NCBI GenBank assembly: GCA_017995595.1
Contig: JAGOIO010000117.1
Span: 1 to 5,101, forward strand
Reading direction: 5' to 3'
Length of the DNA: 5,101 nt
Source: a bacterium
GTDB taxonomy: Bacteria; Cyanobacteriota; Vampirovibrionia; Gastranaerophilales; Gastranaerophilaceae
Shown piece by piece: positions 1 to 5,101 of this stretch. Made by a program: the position numbers and the translations under genes. The notes beneath the pieces are model-generated. The model was not told where the DNA came from. It saw nothing but the letters and a program-made list of their open reading frames with translations, and made no database searches. The number at the start of each line of letters is the position of its first letter. Position 1 is the first letter of the stretch.

Positions 1-641
1 ATACAGAGTTTCGGGCATTGGACGATGTTTCTCTAACTGTTGAGAATGGTGAATTCGTATCAATAATGGGAGCTTCAGGTTCAGGCAAGTCAACTTTTAT
101 GAATATGCTTGGCTGTCTTGATAAACCGACTTCCGGAAGCTATTATTTAGACGGAATAGATGTTATGAAACTTGATTCAGATGAGCTTTCGGAAATTAGA
201 AATTTGAAATTAGGTTTTGTCTTTCAGGGCTTTAATCTTATTTCAAGGACTTCGGCATTAGAAAATGTTGAAATGCCGATGATTTATAAAGGTGTACCGC
301 CAGAAGAGAGATTAGAACGAGCTAAAGAAGCATTAAAAACTGTAGGTCTTGAACATAGAATGGAGCATTATCCCAATCAAATGTCAGGCGGTCAGCAACA
401 GAGAGTTGCGATAGCAAGAGCAATAGTAAACGATGCACCGATTATATTCGCAGATGAACCTACTGGAAATCTTGATACAAAAACAAGTATTGAGGTTATG
501 AATTTTTTTGTGAAATTAAACGAGGAAGCTCATAAAACAATTGTTTTAGTTACACATGAGCCTGATATTGCTGCCTTTAGTAAACGTATTGTGAAATTTA
601 TGGACGGTAAAATTATTTCTGATACAATAAATCAGAAATAA
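1..641 (+). CDS. LolD/MacB-family ABC transporter ATP-binding protein (5' partial)
   Basis: This is the nucleotide-binding subunit of an ABC transporter, expected to hydrolyse ATP at the inner membrane for an FtsX/MacB-type permease. Numbering from the Leu codon at 18, the visible parts are Walker A GASGSGKST (18-26), Q-loop Gln70 in FVFQGFNLI, signature MSGGQQQR (122-129), Walker B IIFADE (142-147), the following PTGNLD D-loop region, and switch His180 in VTHEP. The Q-loop context, followed by LENVEMPMIYKGV, is typical of the LolD/MacB/FtsE-like exporter group. The frame is open to the left edge; codons from position 3 read TEFRAL before DDVSL, matching the usual family N-terminus, so the real start is outside the window and TTG at 18 is not it. 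Substrate (lipoprotein, peptide or drug) cannot be told. No permease follows: the next gene faces it, so the partner must lie upstream or elsewhere. All catalytic motifs look intact. Confidence 0.93.
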   Translation, partial: TEFRALDDVSLTVENGEFVSIMGASGSGKSTFMNMLGCLDKPTSGSYYLDGIDVMKLDSDELSEIRNLKLGFVFQGFNLISRTSALENVEMPMIYKGVPPEERLERAKEALKTVGLEHRMEHYPNQMSGGQQQRVAIARAIVNDAPIIFADEPTGNLDTKTSIEVMNFFVKLNEEAHKTIVLVTHEPDIAAFSKRIVKFMDGKIISDTINQK

Positions 642-643
642 GA

Positions 644-1069
644 TTATCTGTCTTTTACATAAAAATCGCTTCCTGTAAGAGCTTCATAAAGCTGGTCTCT
701 TGCAAAAATCTGCATCATATAATGCCCTGCCTGATGCAAGACAACGTAATCAGTTACATAGTAATATTCGTCCAAGTGAACTTTATGGTCTATTCCATAG
801 ACTAAATCTGTGAGCATATTTCCAGGGTCATTGTATTTGTATATTTGTATTCTGACTCTGTCTGCAACGATAGGTTTTTCAGAAATAAATATAAAATAAA
901 TTTTTTGTCCTGTATAAAAATTCCTTGAATAATTTAAAATAGTTTCTTTTGTTATGGGCGAGTCATTAAATAATAAAGTCGTAATCGGTCGTTTACAACT
1001 GGTACAAATAAGGCTTGTACCAATAAGAAATGTCGCTATTGCAAAAATTAAAAATATTTTTTTAAACAT
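644..1069 (-). CDS. Putative lipoprotein of unknown function
   Basis: I do not recognise this 141-residue protein. It begins with a lysine pair and a hydrophobic stretch (residues 5-21), then the sequence LICTSC with Cys25 followed by Lys. That looks like a lipobox (Thr and Ser at -2 and -1), although Cys at -3 is atypical, so lipid anchoring is likely but not certain; plain signal-peptidase cleavage is the alternative. The remaining ~115 residues alternate hydrophobic and polar residues and are rich in Tyr, Ile and Val (for example YYYVTDYVVLH and HYMMQIFARD), suggesting a small beta-sandwich domain exposed outside the inner membrane. The ATG lies 9 bp after the stop of the large TPR gene with no clear Shine-Dalgarno in the gap, so it is probably cotranscribed and perhaps translationally coupled. 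Its stop is only 2 bp from that of the facing ABC gene. Function unknown. Confidence 0.8.
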   Translation of the reverse strand: MFKKIFLIFAIATFLIGTSLICTSCKRPITTLLFNDSPITKETILNYSRNFYTGQKIYFIFISEKPIVADRVRIQIYKYNDPGNMLTDLVYGIDHKVHLDEYYYVTDYVVLHQAGHYMMQIFARDQLYEALTGSDFYVKDR

Positions 1070-1078
1070 AGGTTTGTA

Positions 1079-3268
1079 TTATTTTAAACTGTCTATTTTT
1101 GTTATAACTGTTTTCTTTAAATTAGGATTTTTTTCATAAACAAGGTATTTTCTGTAATTTTCAAGAGCTTTTGCTCTGTTACCTTGTGTTTCATAAGCTA
1201 ATCCTAAAGCATAATATGCGTAAGAATTTTTTGGATTAAGAGCTGTTACTTTGTTAAAACTATAGATGCAATTGTTATAGTTTCCGTTTTCAACGTGAAT
1301 AAGTCCCATGTTAAACCAAGCATCTGCATTTTTAGGATTTATTTTTATCGCTTTTTGGTAGTATGTCATCGCAACTTTTGAATTCTTTTGCAATTTATAC
1401 AAATTCCCGATTTTTAAATTAGTTGCGGAATCATAAGGTCTTATTTGAAGAGCCTTTTTGTATTTTAAAATTGCGGCATTATAATTTTTTTTAGTATAAA
1501 GAGCATCACCTTGTTTAACAAAAATAGATGCATTTTGAGCAGGTCTTATTTCTGTTGGCGGAGTTGGAATATTCAATCTCGGTTGAGAGATTGTTGGCAA
1601 AGTTTTATTTACTGAAGTTGTTGTATTCTTTTCCTGAGGTTTTAGCTGTAACTCTTTTGTCGGATTTTCTTTAGCTTCTTTATTTGCAGTTATCTCAATG
1701 TCTTTAGCTTCTTCATCGTCTCTGTCAACTTCTTCTAAAGCTTTTGTAAGTTCAGATTTTTGAGGCGTACTTTTATCAACTTTTTGATTAGAAGAACTTT
1801 CGGCTTCTACTGTTTTCTTTGGCGTAACTTTATAAGCTTTATTTGCAGGGTCTAACTTAGAGGCTTTTGCATAATTTTCGCTTGCTTTTGATGGCATGTG
1901 AACTTTTTCGTAAGTCTTTCCTAGAGCATAATATCCGTAAGCTGAATTTGAATCATATTTTACGGCTTCTGTATATTCATCTAGTGCTTTTTCGTAGTCC
2001 ATTTTATCGAAATCATTGTCGCCTTCACTAATTAAAGCACTTGCAATATTCTGTTTTAATACTGCATTTGAATTTTTACTTAGGACATCTTTGTATAGAG
2101 CAATAGCTCCTGCATAATCTTTTGTTGCGTGTAATACAAGTGCTTTGTTTGCTTTTACATCAATATCGTTAGGATTAGTTTGCAAAATTTCATTATAGTA
2201 TTTTAGAGCATTTGTATAATCTGTTTTTGTATGATAACAGGTTGCAAGTTCTTTTTTTACGTCTAAATTTGTATTATCTTTTTGTATTGATTTTTCAAAG
2301 TTTAAAATTGCTAAATCCAAGTTATCATTTCTTTTGTATAAAGTTGCAAGATTGGCATAGGCATTAGCATTTTCAGGATAAGCTTTGATGTACATTTTAT
2401 ATTGTTCAATAGCAAGCTCATCTTTATTCATATCAGCAAGAAGGTTTGCAAAATCAAATCTTAACGCATTAAAATCAGGTTTTAATTTGAAAGTGTTTTC
2501 AAATTCTTGGAAAGCTAAATCATTTTCGTTTAACTGTTGATAAGATAACGCCAAGTTTGCGTGAGCATAAACATCATCAGGATCAAGTAGTATTGATTTT
2601 TTAAGAATTTCGACTGCTGATTGATATTTACCGGACTTAAATAAGGCTAGTCCGTAATTTGCAAAATCTTTGAAGTCATCAGGACTTTTTTGGTAAATAT
2701 AGTCGAAGGCATCGCAAGCTTTGTCTATCTGATTATCTTTCAAAAGTGCGTTAGCAAGGCTTCCACGAGCATCTAAGTGATCAGGATAAGAATTTAAAAA
2801 TTTATTATAGCAATCAATTGCATCTTTATAGTTACCCATAATGTATTGAACATTTGCAATATTTAAGTAGTTGTATTTGTAATCCGGGAAAATTTCCATC
2901 GCTTGCAGGTAAGAATTGTAAGCATTTTTATAATCGCCTGTATTTTGTAAAATATTACCTATACTAATATAAATAAATGCATCGTTTGGTCTTAACTGAA
3001 TAGCTTTTTTATAAGCACCTAAGGCATTGTTCCAATCAGCTGTATCGGTATAAAGTCCGCCAAGCTTTGTGTAAAGCATTGCATCATCGCCACTTTGGTC
3101 GATAGCTTTTCTAATTAGTGTTATTGCGTCAACGTAGTTATGTTGTAGCTCTAATGCACAAGATTTTTCGTACAGTTCGTGAGCAGATTTTGTCATTTTC
3201 GCTTGAACTTGTCCTGCTGACAAAGCTAAAACCAAAGCTATTGCTATTGAAAAACTCTTCTTATTAAT
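1079..3268 (-). CDS. Exported tetratricopeptide (TPR) repeat protein, probable ATT start
   Basis: This is a ~729-residue TPR protein, probably a secreted or periplasmic protein-interaction scaffold. From the proposed ATT start, residues 1-23 form a clean signal peptide: NKK, a hydrophobic core IAIALVLAL, then AGQVQA before the mature Lys. A first array of about 13 TPRs (residues ~24-478) shows the 34-residue period, with repeated A/G-x-LY/LA positions and ends such as LRPN, LDPD and TNPN. The eleventh unit is short and the twelfth is extended around EGDNDFDKMDYEKA. A ~100-residue linker (479-578; DNA 1535-1834) follows, first acidic and Lys-rich, then Pro/Thr-rich, and probably disordered. 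A second array of four TPRs (~579-713) ends in a short helical tail. There are no catalytic motifs. The frame stays open to TTG at 3334, but that codon lies in the -35 box; GGAGG at 3276-3280 points to ATT at 3268. It is first of a two-gene unit with the putative lipoprotein. The start is inferred; the TPR assignment is certain. Confidence 0.92.
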   Translation of the reverse strand: MNKKSFSIAIALVLALSAGQVQAKMTKSAHELYEKSCALELQHNYVDAITLIRKAIDQSGDDAMLYTKLGGLYTDTADWNNALGAYKKAIQLRPNDAFIYISIGNILQNTGDYKNAYNSYLQAMEIFPDYKYNYLNIANVQYIMGNYKDAIDCYNKFLNSYPDHLDARGSLANALLKDNQIDKACDAFDYIYQKSPDDFKDFANYGLALFKSGKYQSAVEILKKSILLDPDDVYAHANLALSYQQLNENDLAFQEFENTFKLKPDFNALRFDFANLLADMNKDELAIEQYKMYIKAYPENANAYANLATLYKRNDNLDLAILNFEKSIQKDNTNLDVKKELATCYHTKTDYTNALKYYNEILQTNPNDIDVKANKALVLHATKDYAGAIALYKDVLSKNSNAVLKQNIASALISEGDNDFDKMDYEKALDEYTEAVKYDSNSAYGYYALGKTYEKVHMPSKASENYAKASKLDPANKAYKVTPKKTVEAESSSNQKVDKSTPQKSELTKALEEVDRDDEEAKDIEITANKEAKENPTKELQLKPQEKNTTTSVNKTLPTISQPRLNIPTPPTEIRPAQNASIFVKQGDALYTKKNYNAAILKYKKALQIRPYDSATNLKIGNLYKLQKNSKVAMTYYQKAIKINPKNADAWFNMGLIHVENGNYNNCIYSFNKVTALNPKNSYAYYALGLAYETQGNRAKALENYRKYLVYEKNPNLKKTVITKIDSLK

Positions 3269-3275
3269 TGTCCTG

Positions 3276-3280
3276 CCTCC
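3276..3280 (-). promoter_or_regulatory. Shine-Dalgarno GGAGG deciding the TPR gene start
   Basis: On the minus strand the bases read GGAGG, then a 7-nt spacer CAGGACA, then ATT at 3268-3266, in frame with the signal peptide. Both the match and the spacing are optimal for initiation. No ATG, GTG or TTG lies at a suitable distance in this frame, so this site is the main reason to place the start at ATT. Confidence 0.75.
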
Positions 3281-3305
3281 CGCATAAATCCCATAAACCA
3301 CGAAT

Positions 3306-3334
3306 ATTTTATCAAAAAAGATTACAAGGTGCAA
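3306..3334 (-). promoter_or_regulatory. Sigma-70-type promoter for the TPR-lipoprotein unit
   Basis: On the minus strand, TTGCAC (3334-3329) and TAAAAT (3311-3306) are separated by 17 bp. The -10 is preceded by TGA (3314-3312), an extended -10 signature (TGn). Transcription would begin near 3299, leaving a leader of about 30 nt that contains the GGAGG and ends at the ATT start. The -35 matches the consensus at only three positions, but the -10 is good. The site rules out the TTG (3334) start and makes GTG at 3301 nearly impossible. Confidence 0.6.
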
Positions 3335-3385
3335 ACAATATAAATATTTGTAAAATCAAAATAACGTGCCAATGCTATTCAAATG

Positions 3386-3413
3386 TTGCAAACTTAATAA
3401 AAAGTGGTATAAT
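3386..3413 (+). promoter_or_regulatory. Sigma-70-type extended -10 promoter for the pilin gene
   Basis: A perfect TATAAT lies at 3408-3413, preceded by TGG at 3405-3407 (extended -10, TGn). A TTGCAA at 3386-3391 sits 16 bp upstream as a four-of-six -35. Transcription would start around 3420, giving a leader of only about 20-25 nt before the ATG at 3443. It lies back to back with the minus-strand promoter for the TPR gene. Confidence 0.75.
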
Positions 3414-3433
3414 AGATATGTTTATATAACAAA

Positions 3434-3438
3434 AGGAG
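3434..3438 (+). promoter_or_regulatory. Ribosome binding site of the pilin gene
   Basis: AGGAG within AAAAGGAGC lies 4 nt before the ATG at 3443. The spacing is on the short side, but the match fixes the start, which also gives the expected very short prepilin leader. Confidence 0.75.
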
Positions 3439-3442
3439 CAAA

Positions 3443-4138
3443 ATGACAAAATCCGCATTTACATTGGCAGAAGTATTGATTACGCTTGGCATTATTGGTA
3501 TTGTTGCCTCTTTGACTATTCCGACACTTATGGCAAAGAACCAGAAAAATGAGGCTTATACGGCTTTGCAAAAGGCATTGTCTGTAATTTCCTCTGCAAC
3601 AGCACAAATGCGAGAAGATAACGGTGGTAGTATGGCTGATATTGCAACTGATGCTTCGGGGTTTGCTGATGCCTTAAAACCATATTTGCATGTTATAAAG
3701 TCTTGTACAGATACTTCCGATTGTTACTTAGAGTCAACTGATACAATAAAGGCTTTGACCGGGCAAACTTTTGCACGCTCAACTGAGATGATTTCTGAGT
3801 ATCCAAAAATAGTTACTTCTGACGGATTTGTTTTTATAATGGGACAAGTCTTTTCTCAGTGTGATGCAATTTTTTATAAGCAGAATGGAGAAAATCAATA
3901 TTGTACGAACCTCTATGTAGATACTAATGGAAAGAAAAAGCCAAATACTGTTGGTAAAGATCTTTTTTCTATTTCTATAAACAAGTACAATACAACGCCA
4001 TATCTCGATATGCACGGTTCATTCACGACACCTGAATCTTCAATAGCAGCCATGTGTAATATGTCATCTCCTGGAGAATGGGCAGGTGCAGTGTGTGCCT
4101 ATAAGGCAATAATGGACGGTGGAATTAAGTATTACTAA
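3443..4138 (+). CDS. Type IV pilin-like protein (prepilin-type N-terminus)
   Basis: This 231-residue protein has a class III prepilin leader: MTKSA followed by FTLAEVLITLGIIGIVASLTI. Prepilin peptidase should cut between Ala5 and Phe6 and methylate the new Phe; Glu is at mature +5, as required for subunit packing. The -1 residue is Ala rather than the usual Gly, which the enzyme family tolerates. The hydrophobic helix runs to about residue 31 and continues as an amphipathic helix to ~57. The globular part contains six cysteines (88, 94, 140, 154, 205, 218), enough for three disulfides. It also carries a motif DTNGKKKPNTVGKDLF (160-175), reminiscent of the Asp/Asn/Gly-rich loops in GspG-like pseudopilins and cyanobacterial-type pilins. 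The start is fixed by AGGAG and by a strong promoter. No pilus assembly genes lie beside it, so it is a stand-alone pilin gene. Major pilin, minor pilin and type II secretion pseudopilin cannot be told apart. Confidence 0.92.
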   Translation: MTKSAFTLAEVLITLGIIGIVASLTIPTLMAKNQKNEAYTALQKALSVISSATAQMREDNGGSMADIATDASGFADALKPYLHVIKSCTDTSDCYLESTDTIKALTGQTFARSTEMISEYPKIVTSDGFVFIMGQVFSQCDAIFYKQNGENQYCTNLYVDTNGKKKPNTVGKDLFSISINKYNTTPYLDMHGSFTTPESSIAAMCNMSSPGEWAGAVCAYKAIMDGGIKYY

Positions 4139-5101
4139 AATACAAAAGCCAATACCATAAGTAATATCGCTCCGATTTGCATTGCTGTACCAATATGCTT
4201 TGATAGCTTGTTGCTGTCATATTTGCTGGCACTTTTTTGAGCTTTGTATGCACTTGATATTCGTTCAAGTCTTGTTTGCACATCGTCATTATCAAATATT
4301 GTGCCGAACATTGCACTTTCAAGTCTTGAAATTCTGTTATAAAGTGTATCGTTTGCGTAACTTCTTTGTAATACGCTCTTTTCTATAGATGCAAGCTTTA
4401 CATTCTTTGGTGCTTCTTGAGTTGTATCATCTTGTGAATTTGAATAATTATCATCTAAATTGTTTGAAGAATAGTTTCTATTAAAGAATTTTGGTGATGG
4501 TTGGATTAGATTGTTTGGTGTTTGCATTGGAAAATCTGAATTGAAATCTGTAGTATTATCACTATCATTATTAGAACTCTTGTTGTAGTTATTACTGTCT
4601 GCACCATAGTAAGAATAGCTGTCTGTCGTATAATCATCATCATTTTGTTGTCTAAGGTTTGGCTTAATTGCAGTTTGTAGCCTTTCAACTCTTTCATTTA
4701 ATGAATCAGAGTATGTCTTTTTAAAAACATTTTTTTCGAGATTAGAAAGTCTTTGATTTACATCAAGTCCTTTAAATTCTTTGTTAAAAATTTTGTCTTC
4801 AAGTGAATTAACGCTTGGATAGTCAACACTTTTATCCTCTTTGGGCAAGTCTTCTTTTATGTAATCGTCTTCTGTTTCGAATGTATCTCGCTTGGGTGTG
4901 ATTTCGTGTCCCATAAGGTCGCCGTTTACGTCAGTTGAAAGCTTCTTTATTCGGTTTGAAATTTCGCCAGTTAAGGTCTTTCCATAAATTGCATTTTCAA
5001 GCCTCTCCAGTCTTTGTGAATCGGTTTGATTTTCGTATTTTAATCCCAAAACTGATTTTTCCATTTGAGATATTATCCCTGCAAATTGGCTTTGTGCAAG
5101 A
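4135..5101 (-). CDS. Repeat protein with paired ~21-residue units and C-terminal membrane helix (5' partial)
   Basis: I do not recognise a named family. The frame is open through the right edge; codons before the Met at 5064 read LAQSQFAGIISQ, and ISQ completes the first repeat, so the start is probably outside the window. Numbering from that Met, a unit of the form x-x-L-E-K-x-V-F-x-K-x-Y, then about six residues, then R-L-x-R, recurs with 20-21-residue spacing. Its core hydrophobic residues are at 1/22/42, 88/109/129 and 227/248/269, that is, three groups, each a pair of units plus the start of a third. The groups are joined by polar linkers: residues ~46-84 are acidic and Lys-rich, ~135-222 are Asn/Asp/Ser/Tyr-rich and probably disordered (DNA ~4411-4644). 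The last 19 residues (IGTAMQIGAILLMVLAFVF) form a membrane helix ending exactly at the stop, like a tail anchor. The repeats look helical, possibly short coiled coils. The stop overlaps the facing pilin gene by 4 bp. Role unknown; an envelope-anchored structural or adaptor protein is a guess. Confidence 0.8.
   Translation of the reverse strand, partial: LAQSQFAGIISQMEKSVLGLKYENQTDSQRLERLENAIYGKTLTGEISNRIKKLSTDVNGDLMGHEITPKRDTFETEDDYIKEDLPKEDKSVDYPSVNSLEDKIFNKEFKGLDVNQRLSNLEKNVFKKTYSDSLNERVERLQTAIKPNLRQQNDDDYTTDSYSYYGADSNNYNKSSNNDSDNTTDFNSDFPMQTPNNLIQPSPKFFNRNYSSNNLDDNYSNSQDDTTQEAPKNVKLASIEKSVLQRSYANDTLYNRISRLESAMFGTIFDNDDVQTRLERISSAYKAQKSASKYDSNKLSKHIGTAMQIGAILLMVLAFVF

Noticed and set aside
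18..20. TTG at 18 as the start of the ABC ATPase
   Set aside because: Upstream codons TEFRA continue the normal family N-terminus without a stop; the gene is simply cut by the window edge.
680..693. Small inverted repeat AGCTT-CATA-AAGCT as terminator of the ABC gene
   Set aside because: The stem is only 5 bp, has no T-tract, and lies inside the coding sequence of the facing gene.
954..1139. Short plus-strand open frame across the lipoprotein/TPR junction
   Set aside because: It overlaps the 5' end of one real gene and the 3' end of another on the opposite strand, with no ribosome site or recognisable protein features.
3269..3334. Extension of the TPR protein by 22 residues from TTG at 3334
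   Set aside because: The TTG lies within the likely -35 box, no ribosome site precedes it, and the extra residues would bury the signal peptide.
3779..4015. Minus-strand open frame inside the pilin gene
   Set aside because: The opposite strand carries a clear pilin; this frame has no start signals and no domain-like composition.
4182..4388. Plus-strand Cys/His-rich open frame opposite the repeat-protein C-terminus
   Set aside because: It is antisense to the repeat-protein gene; the Cys/His richness comes from reverse reading of Lys/Ala/Asp codons, with no metal-binding spacing and no ribosome site.
4506..4697. Second minus-strand frame, Met/Ile/Thr-rich, inside the repeat-protein gene
   Set aside because: It is an out-of-frame reading of the Asn/Asp/Ser-rich linker; the composition follows from that low-complexity DNA.

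Overview
The window is an AT-rich bacterial segment with five protein-coding genes and no RNA gene, insertion sequence or CRISPR array that I can see. Two genes are cut by the window edges. The mix of genes points to a Gram-negative-type bacterium: a type IV prepilin with the leader FTLAEVLITLGIIGIV, a large secreted TPR protein, a probable lipoprotein and a LolD/MacB-type ABC ATPase. The prepilin leader and low GC resemble the non-photosynthetic gut relatives of Cyanobacteria (Melainabacteria/Vampirovibrionia, Gastranaerophilales). That assignment is my inference from resemblance, not a search result.

Layout. Positions 1-641 (+) hold most of a LolD/MacB-family ABC ATPase whose true start lies left of the window. 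Two bases later, facing it, a minus-strand pair begins. The upstream member is a ~729-residue exported protein with about 17 TPR motifs (1079-3268). The downstream member is a 141-residue putative lipoprotein (644-1069), separated by 9 bp. Positions 3269-3442 are a divergent control region with one good promoter for each direction. Positions 3443-4138 (+) encode a type IV pilin-like protein. Its stop overlaps, tail to tail, the stop of a minus-strand gene (4135 to the right edge). That gene encodes an acidic, Asn/Ser-rich protein built from three pairs of a ~21-residue repeat and ending in a membrane helix.

The most useful annotation point is the start of the TPR gene. No ATG, GTG or TTG gives a sensible start. 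An ATT codon at 3268 sits 7 nt after a perfect GGAGG, lies just downstream of a recognisable promoter, and produces an exact signal peptide. The second point is the repeat protein at the right edge, whose paired 21-residue unit I cannot assign to a named family.

Most products look destined for the cell envelope (ATPase at the inner membrane, exported TPR scaffold, lipoprotein, pilin, membrane-anchored repeat protein). Only the TPR and lipoprotein genes have an arrangement that argues for a shared job. I see no evidence for a complete new system such as a defence island or biosynthetic cluster.
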